Shown piece after piece: positions 1 to 8,120 of a stretch of 35,550 nt of DNA. The notes below the pieces were generated by a model. That model searched no databases and was not told the DNA's origin. It was given only the letters and a program-made list of their open reading frames with translations. The DNA comes from Planctomycetaceae bacterium (GTDB taxonomy: Bacteria; Planctomycetota; Planctomycetia; Planctomycetales; Planctomycetaceae). The first letter of the stretch is position 1; each line of letters begins with the position of its first letter. The DNA is taken from the NCBI GenBank assembly GCA_029243145.1, contig JAQWSQ010000016.1, forward strand, positions 1 to 35,550, given 5' to 3'. The position numbers and the translations under genes were made by a program.

Positions 1-60
1 AGAGTGTGTCTGTGTCCCATACTCTTGAACTCTTGAAACGAGTGTTGAGTGTTCGGGAAA
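1..60. repeat. Dispersed intergenic repeat, left-edge copy
   Basis: Bases 1-26 match the reverse complement of 33608-33633 at 24 of 26 positions. The decamer ATACTCTTGA at 19-28 recurs at 33554-33563, 33638-33647 and 33660-33669. The rest of this block also resembles the reverse complement of 33505-33547 (shared CGTTTCAAGAG and TCAAGAGT blocks). It is therefore a short repeat family present at both ends of the window, lying outside genes. The element may extend beyond the left edge. No function can be read from it. The 1-328 stretch otherwise contains no convincing gene. Confidence 0.6.
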
Positions 61-182
61 TGCCAAGTCGTAATACTACCTGCACAAACTCTCGGAATAG
101 ATTCATTCGTTGAATTGGTGAAATTCGTGGTTTGTAAGCGACGCCGCTTGCTTAGTCAAGCAGCCCATAATCACAGAATTAC

Positions 183-196
183 TGACAAATTTGTCA
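183..196. promoter_or_regulatory. Perfect 14-bp palindrome upstream of sucC
   Basis: TGACAAATTTGTCA is a perfect palindrome in the intergenic region before sucC. It lies 24 bases upstream of the candidate -35 box at 220-225. A symmetric site of this size is typical of a dimeric helix-turn-helix regulator, and its position would suit an activator or upstream repressor. The regulator is unknown; the half-site TGACA loosely resembles GntR-type sites but does not identify a family. Confidence 0.35.
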
Positions 197-219
197 TCCG
201 TAAAGCCGGGGCTACATGG

Positions 220-248
220 TTTACCGGGCCATTCCAAGCCGGTATGAT
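220..248 (+). promoter_or_regulatory. Candidate sigma-70-type promoter for sucCD
   Basis: TTTACC (220-225, four of six matches to TTGACA) and TATGAT (243-248) are separated by 17 bases, the optimal spacing. Transcription would start near 255 and give a leader of about 70 bases before the sucC ATG at 329. Only the box matches and spacing support this call. Confidence 0.35.
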
Positions 249-328
249 ATTATCTCGTCAACTATTGGCTACGAAACAACTTTCGCCAGCAGAACACGTC
301 TGTTGGCTACAAAACCGCGACCGACATC

Positions 329-1513
329 ATGAAAATTCACGAATATCAGGGCAAACAACTCCTGAAAGACTTTGGCGTCTCAGTTCCACGAGGAATCGTC
401 GTCAAAAGCGACGATGAAGCCTCCGTCGCCTACAAAACTCTCGGAAGTGACTTGGCCGTCCTGAAATCACAAATTCACGCCGGTGGTCGCGGAAAAGGTC
501 GCTTCAAAGAAGATCAGGATCAGGCCGGCGTTGTGCTGGTGCGGTCGGCTGATGAAGCCTCACAAAACGCCAAAAAGATGCTCGGCAACACACTGGTCAC
601 CATTCAGACCGGAGATGAAGGCAAGAAGGTCGGGACGCTGTATCTCGAAGAAGGTCTCGAAATTGAAAACGAGTTGTACCTGGCCGTTGTGATTGATCGC
701 GAGATTGGATCACCAATGCTCATCATCTCCTCCGAAGGGGGAATGGACATTGAAGAAGTGGCCGAGAACACTCCCGAAAAAATCCTGCACGAACCCTTCG
801 ACGCAGGATACGGGCTCCATACATTCCAAGCCGTCAAACTGGCCTTCAAACTGGGTCTCGAAGGACCGGCCATTCGCAGCGCGGCGAAGTTCCTGCCCAA
901 GTTCTGCGATTTCTTCCTGAAGAACGATTGCGACATGGCTGAGATCAATCCATTGGTTGTGACCAAGTCGGGCGACATCATGCCATTGGATTCAAAAATC
1001 TCGTTCGACAGCAATGCCTTGTTCCGTCACAAAAACTTTTCTGATCTGCGTGATTTGCAAGAAGAAGAGCCAACCGAAGTTCGAGCTCAAGAAGCGGGCC
1101 TCAGTTACGTCAAACTGGAAGGCAACATCGGCTGCCTCGTCAACGGAGCCGGTTTGGCGATGTCCACGATGGACCTGATCAAACTGCACGGAGGCGAGCC
1201 GGCCAACTTCCTCGATGTGGGCGGCGGCGCGAATGTCGATCAAGTGACCGAAGCCTTCCGTATCATCTTGGCTGATCACAACGTGAAAGCGGTTTTGGTC
1301 AACATTTTCGGCGGCATCATGAAGTGCGATACGATTGTGGAAGCACTTCTGGAAGCCTACGATAAAATCGGCATCACAGTGCCTTTAGTCGTGCGGCTGG
1401 AAGGCACGAATGTCGAAAAAGCTCGCGAAATGTTGGGTAACAGCGGCCGAGACATTATCACGGCAACAGACCTGACCGACGCCGCACAAAAGGTCGTGGC
1501 GACTTTGGGCTGA
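329..1513 (+). CDS. sucC: Succinyl-CoA ligase (ADP-forming) subunit beta
   Basis: This is the beta subunit of the TCA-cycle enzyme that interconverts succinyl-CoA and succinate with formation of ATP or GTP, acting in the cytoplasm. The 394-residue product has the family's usual length (about 390). It opens with the standard [13 protein letters not shown] terminus. An ATP-grasp domain follows, with the [13 protein letters not shown] nucleotide-binding segment near residues 48-60. The C-terminal ligase-CoA domain carries GGGANVDQ and [10 protein letters not shown]. The ATG at 329 is fixed by that conserved N terminus. No Shine-Dalgarno sequence is visible ahead of it. sucD follows after 57 bases on the same strand, so the two are very probably cotranscribed. 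Confidence 0.97.
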   Translation: MKIHEYQGKQLLKDFGVSVPRGIVVKSDDEASVAYKTLGSDLAVLKSQIHAGGRGKGRFKEDQDQAGVVLVRSADEASQNAKKMLGNTLVTIQTGDEGKKVGTLYLEEGLEIENELYLAVVIDREIGSPMLIISSEGGMDIEEVAENTPEKILHEPFDAGYGLHTFQAVKLAFKLGLEGPAIRSAAKFLPKFCDFFLKNDCDMAEINPLVVTKSGDIMPLDSKISFDSNALFRHKNFSDLRDLQEEEPTEVRAQEAGLSYVKLEGNIGCLVNGAGLAMSTMDLIKLHGGEPANFLDVGGGANVDQVTEAFRIILADHNVKAVLVNIFGGIMKCDTIVEALLEAYDKIGITVPLVVRLEGTNVEKAREMLGNSGRDIITATDLTDAAQKVVATLG

Positions 1514-1570
1514 ATATGACTGCCGACCGAAAATCTAACTAATTTCTAATTTCTAAAAACTAATCCTACC

Positions 1571-2467
1571 ATGAGCATCCTCGTCGATAGCAATACTCGG
1601 ATCATCACTCAAGGCATCACCGGTAATGCGGGCCTGTTTCATTCCCAAAAATCACGTGAGTACGCTCGCGATGAATGTGGACGCTCTGAAGATGTGTTCG
1701 TTGGTGGTGTGACTCCCGGCAAAGGGGGAACCGAAGTTGATGGGTTCCCGGTTTTCAATACTGTTGCAGAAGCACGTGAAAAAACGGGCGCTAATGTCTC
1801 GTTGATCTTCGTGCCTCCACCATTCTGTGCAGATGCGATCATGGAAGCCGCCGATGCGGGTATCGAATTGATCGTGGCCATCACAGAAGGTGTCCCTGTC
1901 CTCGACATGGTCAAAGCGAAGAATTACCTGCAAGGAAAGAAGTCACGCCTTATTGGGCCAAACTGTCCGGGAATCATCACTCCCGGTGTCGCCAAAATCG
2001 GGATTATGCCGGGCTATATTCACACACCCGGATCAATCGGACTGATCTCGAAAAGTGGAACGTTGACCTACGAAGCCGCTTGGCAATTAGGCAATGTGGG
2101 ATTGGGGCAATCGACGGCCGTCGGCATTGGTGGTGACCCCATCATTGGCACAACCTTCATCGACTTGCTGGAGATGTTCGAGAATGACCCTGACACTGAA
2201 GCGATGTTGATGATTGGCGAGATCGGCGGAAACGCAGAAATCGAAGCCGCCAACTACATCAAAGAGCATGTCACCAAACCTGTCGCCGCATTCATTGCTG
2301 GTAAAACAGCCCCTCCCGGAAAACGCATGGGACACGCAGGAGCCATCATAGCCGGTGGTAAAGGGACGGCAGCCGAGAAAGTGGCCGCGTTGGAAGCAGC
2401 CGGCGTTGAAGTGGCTGAAAGCCCCGCAGACATGGGTGCCGCAGTACAACGGGCACTCAAGAAGTAA
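1571..2467 (+). CDS. sucD: Succinyl-CoA ligase subunit alpha
   Basis: This is the alpha subunit, which binds CoA and carries the phosphohistidine intermediate of succinyl-CoA ligase. The 298-residue length is normal for the family. The N-terminal Rossmann-type CoA-binding domain begins [18 protein letters not shown]. The active-site histidine lies in [17 protein letters not shown] near residue 255, and the [13 protein letters not shown] signature is present. It pairs with sucC just upstream. The ATG follows an A/T-rich linker without a Shine-Dalgarno sequence, so initiation may depend on an unstructured leader or on coupling to sucC. Confidence 0.97.
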   Translation: MSILVDSNTRIITQGITGNAGLFHSQKSREYARDECGRSEDVFVGGVTPGKGGTEVDGFPVFNTVAEAREKTGANVSLIFVPPPFCADAIMEAADAGIELIVAITEGVPVLDMVKAKNYLQGKKSRLIGPNCPGIITPGVAKIGIMPGYIHTPGSIGLISKSGTLTYEAAWQLGNVGLGQSTAVGIGGDPIIGTTFIDLLEMFENDPDTEAMLMIGEIGGNAEIEAANYIKEHVTKPVAAFIAGKTAPPGKRMGHAGAIIAGGKGTAAEKVAALEAAGVEVAESPADMGAAVQRALKK

Positions 2468-2522
2468 GCTTCGACGAAGTTTCGAATCGACAGAACCAAC
2501 TCACCAGAGATAATTTGACAAC

Positions 2523-3329
2523 ATGCTCCATGGACAAAAAATTGTTGTCGTGCTGCCTGCCTACAAAGCAGGAAAAACTCTGGAGAAAACCGTTGCAGAG
2601 ATACCCAAAGATACGGTTGACGAAATCCTGCTGGTCGATGACCACAGCAATGACAATACGGTGGAAGTTGCACAGAAACTCGGCTTAAAGGTTTTTGTCC
2701 ATCCCGAAAATCGTGGGTACGGCGGGAATCAAAAGACCTGCTACACCGAAGCACTGCGATTGGGGGCCGACATTGTCGTTATGCTTCACCCCGATTATCA
2801 GTATGACCCGCGGCTTGTTACGGCAATGGCGGCTATGATCGCATCGGGGATTTACGATGCTGTCCTTGGTTCGAGAATTCTGGATGCTCGGGCATTGCAC
2901 GGCGGGATGCCCAAGTACAAGTACATTTTCAATCGACTGTTAACCGCCTCTCAGAACATGCTGTTGGGATCAAAGCTCTCAGAATTCCATACTGGCTACC
3001 GTGCGTTTAGTCGAAAGGTTCTGGATACACTACCTCTCCTGGCGAACTCTGACGATTTTGTCTTCGACAATCAAATGCTCACCCAATGCCAAGCGTTTGA
3101 TTTCAGCATGGGTGAGATCAGTTGTCCCACCAAATACTTCCCCGAAGCGAGTTCCATCAGTTTTGGCCGTTCGGTCACCTATGGCCTGGGAGTCTTAAAA
3201 ACATCCCTGACCTATCGCTGCTGGAAATGGAAGCTCTGTAAACCGGTCATTTTCTCGGACGATCCCGAACAGCGATTATCGTCACACCTCAACGACTCCG
3301 AAGACGATCAAAACAAGCAGGATTCCTGA
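2523..3329 (+). CDS. Family 2 glycosyltransferase (dolichyl-phosphate mannosyltransferase-like)
   Basis: The 268-residue protein is a GT-A fold, family 2 glycosyltransferase. It starts [19 protein letters not shown], followed by [13 protein letters not shown], and [10 protein letters not shown], which fit the nucleotide-sugar-binding half. HPDYQYDP fits the metal-binding region. The [13 protein letters not shown] segment is typical of DPM1/DPG synthase-like members that transfer a sugar to a lipid phosphate. No transmembrane segment is apparent, so it is probably cytoplasmic or peripheral. Donor and acceptor cannot be deduced. It lies 55 bases after sucD on the same strand. No Shine-Dalgarno is visible before the ATG. 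Confidence 0.88.
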   Translation: MLHGQKIVVVLPAYKAGKTLEKTVAEIPKDTVDEILLVDDHSNDNTVEVAQKLGLKVFVHPENRGYGGNQKTCYTEALRLGADIVVMLHPDYQYDPRLVTAMAAMIASGIYDAVLGSRILDARALHGGMPKYKYIFNRLLTASQNMLLGSKLSEFHTGYRAFSRKVLDTLPLLANSDDFVFDNQMLTQCQAFDFSMGEISCPTKYFPEASSISFGRSVTYGLGVLKTSLTYRCWKWKLCKPVIFSDDPEQRLSSHLNDSEDDQNKQDS

Positions 3330-3338
3330 CTTTCCAGT

Positions 3339-3372
3339 GATGCGGCCAAACGCATCTTGACTTCCCGATGCG
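3339..3372 (+). promoter_or_regulatory. Mutually exclusive GATGCG/CGCATC hairpins
   Basis: GATGCG (3339-3344), CGCATC (3351-3356) and GATGCG (3367-3372) occur in series between the glycosyltransferase stop and the next start. The middle arm can pair with either flank, giving alternative 6-bp stems. No U-run follows, so a simple intrinsic terminator is not supported. It may be an attenuator-like or RNA-processing element, or chance. Confidence 0.25.
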
Positions 3373-3491
3373 TAAGCCGGATGCTGGAGAGATAACGTTT
3401 GCGAAATTCGCATTTGATCCCACCTTGATTCCCACGAACGGCTCACCAATCCTCCCCGGTGAAACCATCTTCGAGACAGCAGGACACCTCC

Positions 3492-5432
3492 ATGTTTCAT
3501 CCTCACCGCAGTGGCATTTCGATCTCTCTCAAGATTGCTCTGTCAATCATTGCAATGATTCCGCAAATCGTCACGGGACAAGAAGCTCCTACAGACGAAC
3601 AGATCGCAAGTTGGAAAACTGAAGCCGATCAATTCTTTGTAAAAGCTGAAGCCCAGCAAAAGACGATCACGCAGAAGCAGGAACAACTGCTGACATCTCA
3701 GCGTGAATTCACAGAACACAAAAGATCGTTGAAGACTGCGGAAGAAACCATCGCAAAGGCAGACGAGACATTGAAGCCGTTGAAAGAGGCCGTCGCAAAA
3801 GCCGATACTGAACTCAAACCACTCACAGAGGCAGCCACCAAAGCCAAGGAGGCTGCTGAGGCGGCTAAGGGTACGGATCAGGAAAAAGCGACCGCCGATG
3901 CCGCCACGAAGGCAATCGCCGCTGAAGACGCTGCCAAGAAAAAACTGGCCGACGCACAAGCCGCAGTGTCGGGGAGAGAAAAAAGTATTGCTGATGCGAA
4001 AGCCAGTATCGATCCATTGAAACAAAAAATTGCAGCGGCCAAAAAATTGGTTGCCGGTATTCAACAAGAGATCCAACAATCCAATCAACAACTCGAAAGT
4101 TTGACGGCTCAGGAAGTTGATGTTCGCAAGAAATATCAATCCGCACTGATCAATCAAGGGAAGCTGGTTTCGTTCACACACGGAGCGGCCCCCATTTTTG
4201 CGAAACGCTGCTTGGCGTGTCATAACGCCAGGACCGCAAAAGGGCGTTACAACATGGAAACCTATGCGGCCATTATGAAAGGTGGCGAATCGGGTGTCGT
4301 CGTTGATCCGGGAGAAGGAGACCTTTCAACACTCTTCATCTTGTGCGAAGACGGCTCGATGCCTAAAGATGCAGACCCACTAACCGCCGAAGAAATCGCA
4401 ACGATCAAAAAATGGATTGATACGGGAGCGATTCTTGACGCGGGAATTTCTAACTCAGCCGAGTTGATAACGGTCATTCCCAAAGAGCCACAGCCGACTC
4501 CCCCCGAATCATATCGTGTCACTTTACCGGTCACTGCACTCGCGTTTTCGCCCGATGGAAAACAGATCGCAAGTTCAGGATATCACGAAGTGTTGATCTG
4601 GAATGCTGAGACGGGTGGACTTCTCAAACGGATTTCCAATATTGCCGAACGCATCTACGATTTGAATTACAGTCCCGATGGGACAAAGTTGGCAGTGGCT
4701 GCCGGCACTCCGGCACAAATCGGCGAAGCCAAAATCTTTGACACAAACAGCGGTAACGTGCTGGCTGATCTTGTTCGGACAGGAGATGCCGTCTTTGCGG
4801 TCGCGTTCAGCCCCGATGGTCAGAGATTGGCGATTGGATGTGCTGATCGCTCGATCCGTGTCTATGATGCCAACAGTTACGCGGAACAATTGCTGGTCGA
4901 AGATCATGCCGACTGGGTCCATGATATTGCCTGGGCCCCCGACGGATCAAAACTGGTCTCCGCATCCCGCGATAAAACCGCCAAAATTTTCAACGCCCAG
5001 TCTGGTGATTCTCTCATCACATTCAACACACATAACAACACCGTATATGCCGTGGCATTCACGCCAGACGGAACGCAAATCGTTTCCAGCGGCGCAGATC
5101 GCCAATTGCGTATTTGGAATGTGGCAGACGCCAAACAGGCCAGAAACATCGGAGGATTCGCCGACGAAGTTTTCGGCATCAGTGTGACGGCAGAAGGGGA
5201 TGTCTTCAGCGTCTCTGCCGACAAGAATGCCCGTCGACACACGATCGCCGATGGAAAAGCCGTCAAAGCCTATTCGGGACACGCCGATTGGGTCTATGCT
5301 CTGGCACGACATGCTGACTCAAAACGAATTGCGACCGGTGCATACGACGGGACAATCCGCATCTGGGACGAAAATGAAGCGAAGGTTCTTAAGGAATGGA
5401 AAGCCGCTCCGGGATTATCAACGACTCCCTGA
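3492..5432 (+). CDS. Secreted coiled-coil / cytochrome c (PSCyt1-type) / WD40 protein
   Basis: The 646-residue protein starts with a likely signal peptide (residues 1-30, hydrophobic core ISLKIALSIIAMIPQIV, cleavage near TGQEA). Residues about 35-225 are an Ala/Lys/Glu-rich coiled coil. A planctomycete cytochrome c-like domain follows, with a single haem motif CLACH at 240-244 and the GSMPKDADPLTAEEIATIKKWI tail typical of PSCyt1. Residues about 330-645 hold WD40 repeats (SPDGK, IWN/IRIWD, ADWVHDIAWAPDG) that should form one propeller. The start at 3492 was chosen over an in-frame ATG at 3459 because the signal peptide begins there and AGGA lies 7 bases upstream. An extracytoplasmic haem-linked scaffold role is inferred; redox partner and substrate are unknown. 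Confidence 0.85.
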   Translation: MFHPHRSGISISLKIALSIIAMIPQIVTGQEAPTDEQIASWKTEADQFFVKAEAQQKTITQKQEQLLTSQREFTEHKRSLKTAEETIAKADETLKPLKEAVAKADTELKPLTEAATKAKEAAEAAKGTDQEKATADAATKAIAAEDAAKKKLADAQAAVSGREKSIADAKASIDPLKQKIAAAKKLVAGIQQEIQQSNQQLESLTAQEVDVRKKYQSALINQGKLVSFTHGAAPIFAKRCLACHNARTAKGRYNMETYAAIMKGGESGVVVDPGEGDLSTLFILCEDGSMPKDADPLTAEEIATIKKWIDTGAILDAGISNSAELITVIPKEPQPTPPESYRVTLPVTALAFSPDGKQIASSGYHEVLIWNAETGGLLKRISNIAERIYDLNYSPDGTKLAVAAGTPAQIGEAKIFDTNSGNVLADLVRTGDAVFAVAFSPDGQRLAIGCADRSIRVYDANSYAEQLLVEDHADWVHDIAWAPDGSKLVSASRDKTAKIFNAQSGDSLITFNTHNNTVYAVAFTPDGTQIVSSGADRQLRIWNVADAKQARNIGGFADEVFGISVTAEGDVFSVSADKNARRHTIADGKAVKAYSGHADWVYALARHADSKRIATGAYDGTIRIWDENEAKVLKEWKAAPGLSTTP

Positions 5433-5459
5433 CCGACGACACAGCCGCTTGTACATTTT

Positions 5460-5738
5460 TCAGTTGATTGAAATGGTCATCACAGTTTCATCTTGCCTGA
5501 CGACCAGACGGCCTTGCATCGAATCATCACGCTTTAACGTGAAATCATCACCATTCCGTGAGGCATAGAATACTTCATCATAAGAGACTAAACCGGGGGC
5601 AATGAAATGCTGAAAATCTATCGGCATAATCTCGAATAAAATAGCCCCGATGGCCACGACGAAAAGTGGTTTAAGAAGTACAAATTCTCCTGAAGTTTGT
5701 TTTCCGTCTGTCTTCGTAATACTTCTATGAAATAACAT
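5460..5738 (-). CDS. Small single-pass membrane protein, unknown function
   Basis: The 92-residue protein is not recognised. Residues about 22-40 (VLLKPLFVVAIGAILFEIM) form one membrane segment. A short N-terminal tail precedes it, and a polar tail of about 50 residues follows. A good ribosome-binding site (AAAGGGA, 5 bases before the ATG) supports translation. It is convergent with the WD40 gene, ending 27 bases from it. No conserved family motif could be named. The upstream side (5740-6229) is rich in inverted repeats and may contain its promoter. Confidence 0.5.
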   Translation of the reverse strand: MLFHRSITKTDGKQTSGEFVLLKPLFVVAIGAILFEIMPIDFQHFIAPGLVSYDEVFYASRNGDDFTLKRDDSMQGRLVVRQDETVMTISIN

Positions 5739-5761
5739 CTGATCCCTTTCAGATTAGAAAT

Positions 5762-5777
5762 GAATCCGCCCGGATTC
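5762..5777. promoter_or_regulatory. Inverted repeat upstream of the small membrane protein gene
   Basis: GAATCC (5762-5767), GCCC and GGATTC (5772-5777) form a 6-bp stem with a 4-base loop, followed on the plus strand by TTTTCC. It lies 23 bases upstream of the leftward ATG at 5738. It could be an operator of that gene or a weak rightward terminator; the sequence does not decide. Confidence 0.25.
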
Positions 5778-5841
5778 TTTTCCGAACGCATGCAACAAAG
5801 CGGGCGAGTTGATCGAGGTAGGATTAAGTGATCGTGCTTTA

Positions 5842-5865
5842 TTACCAGGTGGGTAACTTGGTTAC
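5842..5865. promoter_or_regulatory. Overlapping GGTAAC-type inverted repeats
   Basis: Bases 5842-5850 and 5856-5864 form an imperfect palindrome centred at 5853 with matching ACCA/TGGT cores. Within it, GTAAC (5853-5857) and GTTAC (5861-5865) form a second small palindrome around TTG. Overlapping half-sites suggest an operator or alternative RNA stems. No regulator can be named. Confidence 0.25.
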
Positions 5866-6062
5866 GTCATCGAAAGGCAACATGCGTGCCAAGTAAGAAT
5901 GCGAGAGTGCTTTCGAAAATAATAAATGTCCTCGCAGGCTCTTTCCCTGCACGAACAATATGCACCACTGCATTCACACGATAATTGGCGTTTTTTATCT
6001 GCACTTCATCTAGGCAGAATCGCAGCCCCGAATCATAAAGATTTTGTGAACGACGGAGGAAC

Positions 6063-6131
6063 AATCATTGATGAGTCAATGATTTCCACATTCGCCCAGT
6101 CGATAAGCAATCATTGGCAAGGATGCCTTGC
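6063..6131 (+). ncRNA. Candidate structured leader: two hairpins with an alternative pairing
   Basis: AATCATTGA (6063-6071), loop TGAG, and TCAATGATT (6076-6084) form a perfect 9-bp stem. GCAAGG (6117-6122), loop ATG, and CCTTGC (6126-6131) form a 6-bp stem. The octamer AATCATTG recurs at 6109-6116, so the segment 6076-6084 could pair with either copy. This gives two exclusive folds about 100-165 bases before the next start at 6230. It could be a cis-regulatory leader; no known riboswitch class was recognised. Confidence 0.3.
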
Positions 6132-6229
6132 AGGTGCTCCACAAAAAGAGGGAGAAAACTACCGACGAAATATTCCTCTGGCGACAAGCTTGCAGATTTC
6201 ATACAAAGTCATACTGAAAGGAGTCGCAA

Positions 6230-6652
6230 ATGTTCTGGGTGTTCATTTTGACACTTCTCGGCGGCGCAATCTGGATCGTCGTGGTTTTGCTCGGCGCACC
6301 TTGTTTTGACAAACAATGCAGTGTTGGGAATGATTCTTCAACGGAACATGACATTGAAATGCCCTCCTTGCTAGAAACCGCCAGCGAGTGTCACCAAGCC
6401 TTGCAATCTCTAGAAGAACAGAAACTCCAGCTTCACAATCGGTTGGCCATGCTGGATGAAATGATTGAGAAATCAGACCGGGAGATCATTCGTATGCAAG
6501 AGCAGCTTGGGCGGATGAATATCATCAGCTCAACACAGCTCTCAGAAACTGATTACGACATGCTGAATCTCCTCAATGCGGGAGGTTACGATGCTGCGGA
6601 AATTGCCAGATTGACTCATCTCAACATCGAGGATCTCGATCAATCAGCGTGA
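6230..6652 (+). CDS. Membrane-anchored coiled-coil protein with C-terminal HTH-like segment
   Basis: The 140-residue protein has no family I can name. Residues 1-23 (FWVFILTLLGGAIWIVVVLL) are an N-terminal membrane anchor. Residues about 50-100 form a coiled coil (HQALQSLEEQKLQLHNRLAMLD and onward). Residues about 108-137 (LLNAGGYDAAEIARLTHLNIEDL) read like a small helix-turn-helix. A strong ribosome-binding site (AAAGGAG, 6 bases before ATG) supports the start. Anchor, coiled coil and HTH-like tail resemble the layout of some small Firmicutes membrane proteins, but homology is not claimed. It is convergent with the sulfatase gene, stop codons 9 bases apart. Confidence 0.75.
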   Translation: MFWVFILTLLGGAIWIVVVLLGAPCFDKQCSVGNDSSTEHDIEMPSLLETASECHQALQSLEEQKLQLHNRLAMLDEMIEKSDREIIRMQEQLGRMNIISSTQLSETDYDMLNLLNAGGYDAAEIARLTHLNIEDLDQSA

Positions 6653-6674
6653 ACAGCAGGATTATTTCTGTTCA
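6650..6674. terminator. Possible shared hairpin at convergent gene ends
   Basis: TGAACAG (6650-6656) and CTGTTCA (6668-6674) form a 7-bp stem spanning the stop codons of the convergent genes ending at 6652 and 6662. Neither side has a clear U-run, so this is a weak bidirectional terminator at best. Confidence 0.25.
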
Positions 6675-8098
6675 GATTGACGTTTGTGTAATTGTTGAGA
6701 CAACTGAGTGACAATCGACTCATGCTTTTGGGAATCGGACAGGTTCGTGAATTCCTCGGGATCATTCTCGTAGTCGTAAAGTTCTCGACCGTATTTCCCA
6801 TATTCTCCCCATTCCGTGTAGCGATAACGATCCGTCCTGAGTGTGTAACCCTTGGCTTTCACTTTATATTTTTGACGGAATTCTGGACCACGGCTGACAG
6901 TCACCGTAAATGCAGCATCTCGGACAGATTGCAGTGGATTTTTCAGGACGGGAACCAAGCTCACACCCATCACATGCTTGGGCGTAGACAAACCAGCCAG
7001 TTCAGTCAGAGTTGGATACAGGTCGATCATTTCTGCCACATGAGCCGCAGTTTTTCCGGCTGCCTTCATGCCGGGTCGAGAAATAATCATCGGCACTCGA
7101 CACGATCCCTCGAACAGATCTCCTTTTTGCCACAACCCATGAGCGCCCAAGTGATATCCATGATCGGAGACAAACACAATGATGGTATTTGAATCCAGTT
7201 TGAGTCGTGTCAGTGAGTCGAGTAACTGTCCGACCAGTGTGTCCATCAAAGAAATTGAGGCGTAATAGGCCTGAATAATTTCTTTGCGTTCGGGAACGGT
7301 TAACTCGCGCTGCTTCGGTCGGTCGTGCAAAGCCGCCAAAGGAATGTCATCACGATCACCGGGTTTTTCCAAAACGGGATCAATCGCTTCCAGTGGGTAT
7401 TTTGCAAAATAAGGAGAGGGAGCGACATAAGGCGTATGAGGACGATAAAACCCCATCGCCAAAAAGAATGGTTTCCCGGTTTTTTCGGGATGATGTTGCT
7501 TGAGCAGGTCGACCATTGCCGCAGTGCCGATTCCGTCGGTATGCTCAGAGTCCTCACTTTCGACCTTCAACCAACTCAACGTTCCACCATAACTCCCCGG
7601 TTTGAGAGAATGAATCTTGCCCTCCATTTCTACTCTCTTGTCAATTCCACTGGGATTCACCACATGCTGCCAGGAAATCGGGTCATCGTCACCGGGAGTC
7701 CCTATCTGAGTCGGTACACCGTAATGGAATATCTTGCCAACCCGAGCGACATAATATCCGTTCTGCTTGAAGTGTTGTGGCAAGGTGACAACATCGGGGA
7801 CAGTTTTACGAAAGCTGTCTCCGTTGGAAAGCACACCCGTTTGATCGGGATACAATCCGGTCAAAAAAGACGATCTGGAAGGATTGCAGACAGGATACTG
7901 ACAGTAGGCTTTGTCAAAGCGGACCCCTCTATTTGCCAAGCGATCGATGTTTGGTGACTTCACCAGTGAATGGCCATAACACGAGAGATCACAGTTCAAG
8001 TCATCAACCGTGATAAACAGAACATTCGGCTTGTCCTCCGCTCTCAAAGATGCAAAGGAGGTGATCAATAGCAACAGCGTCAGAGAAAAAGATCGCAT
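6662..8098 (-). CDS. Exported Cys-type sulfatase (iduronate-2-sulfatase-like)
   Basis: The 478-residue protein has a signal peptide (MRSFSLTLLLLITSFASLRA) and is expected in the periplasm. It hydrolyses sulfate esters. The metal-binding FITVDDLN segment contains Asp32-Asp33. The CNPSR motif (Cys71) is the site converted to formylglycine. FVSDHGYHLGAHGLWQKGDLFEG is the second half of the active site. The best resemblance is to iduronate-2-sulfatase-like members common in planctomycetes. The start at 8098 is preferred to one at 8140 because it begins the signal peptide, is preceded by AGGA, and avoids overlap with fucU, which ends 22 bases upstream. Adjacency to fucU suggests a sulfated fucose-containing glycan as substrate; this is inference. 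Confidence 0.92.
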   Translation of the reverse strand: MRSFSLTLLLLITSFASLRAEDKPNVLFITVDDLNCDLSCYGHSLVKSPNIDRLANRGVRFDKAYCQYPVCNPSRSSFLTGLYPDQTGVLSNGDSFRKTVPDVVTLPQHFKQNGYYVARVGKIFHYGVPTQIGTPGDDDPISWQHVVNPSGIDKRVEMEGKIHSLKPGSYGGTLSWLKVESEDSEHTDGIGTAAMVDLLKQHHPEKTGKPFFLAMGFYRPHTPYVAPSPYFAKYPLEAIDPVLEKPGDRDDIPLAALHDRPKQRELTVPERKEIIQAYYASISLMDTLVGQLLDSLTRLKLDSNTIIVFVSDHGYHLGAHGLWQKGDLFEGSCRVPMIISRPGMKAAGKTAAHVAEMIDLYPTLTELAGLSTPKHVMGVSLVPVLKNPLQSVRDAAFTVTVSRGPEFRQKYKVKAKGYTLRTDRYRYTEWGEYGKYGRELYDYENDPEEFTNLSDSQKHESIVTQLSQQLHKRQSEQK

Positions 8099-8120
8099 AA
8101 GAGATCCTGTCTTCAGAATT

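Larger units (their letters stand above)
5739..6229. other. Gene-poor 490-bp region with many inverted repeats
   Basis: No convincing gene was found on either strand: the open frames lack ribosome-binding sites and recognisable motifs. The stretch instead holds the repeats at 5762-5777, 5842-5865, 6063-6084 and 6117-6131, plus GCGAG and CTCGC segments spaced further apart near 5900-5940. It separates two small membrane-protein genes that diverge from it. It may hold promoters for both, or a structured untranslated leader or small RNA. That is inference from the density of complementary segments. Confidence 0.4.

Noticed and set aside
49..417. 122-codon frame at the left edge
   Set aside because: It overlaps the start of sucC and has no family features; the region reads better as promoter DNA.
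3543..4223. 226-codon leftward frame over the coiled-coil region of the WD40 gene
   Set aside because: It arises from the repetitive Ala/Lys codons of the sense gene and contains no recognisable domain.
5926..6309. 127-codon rightward frame in the structured gap
   Set aside because: No ribosome-binding site, no recognisable features, and it overlaps the better supported gene at 6230 in another frame.
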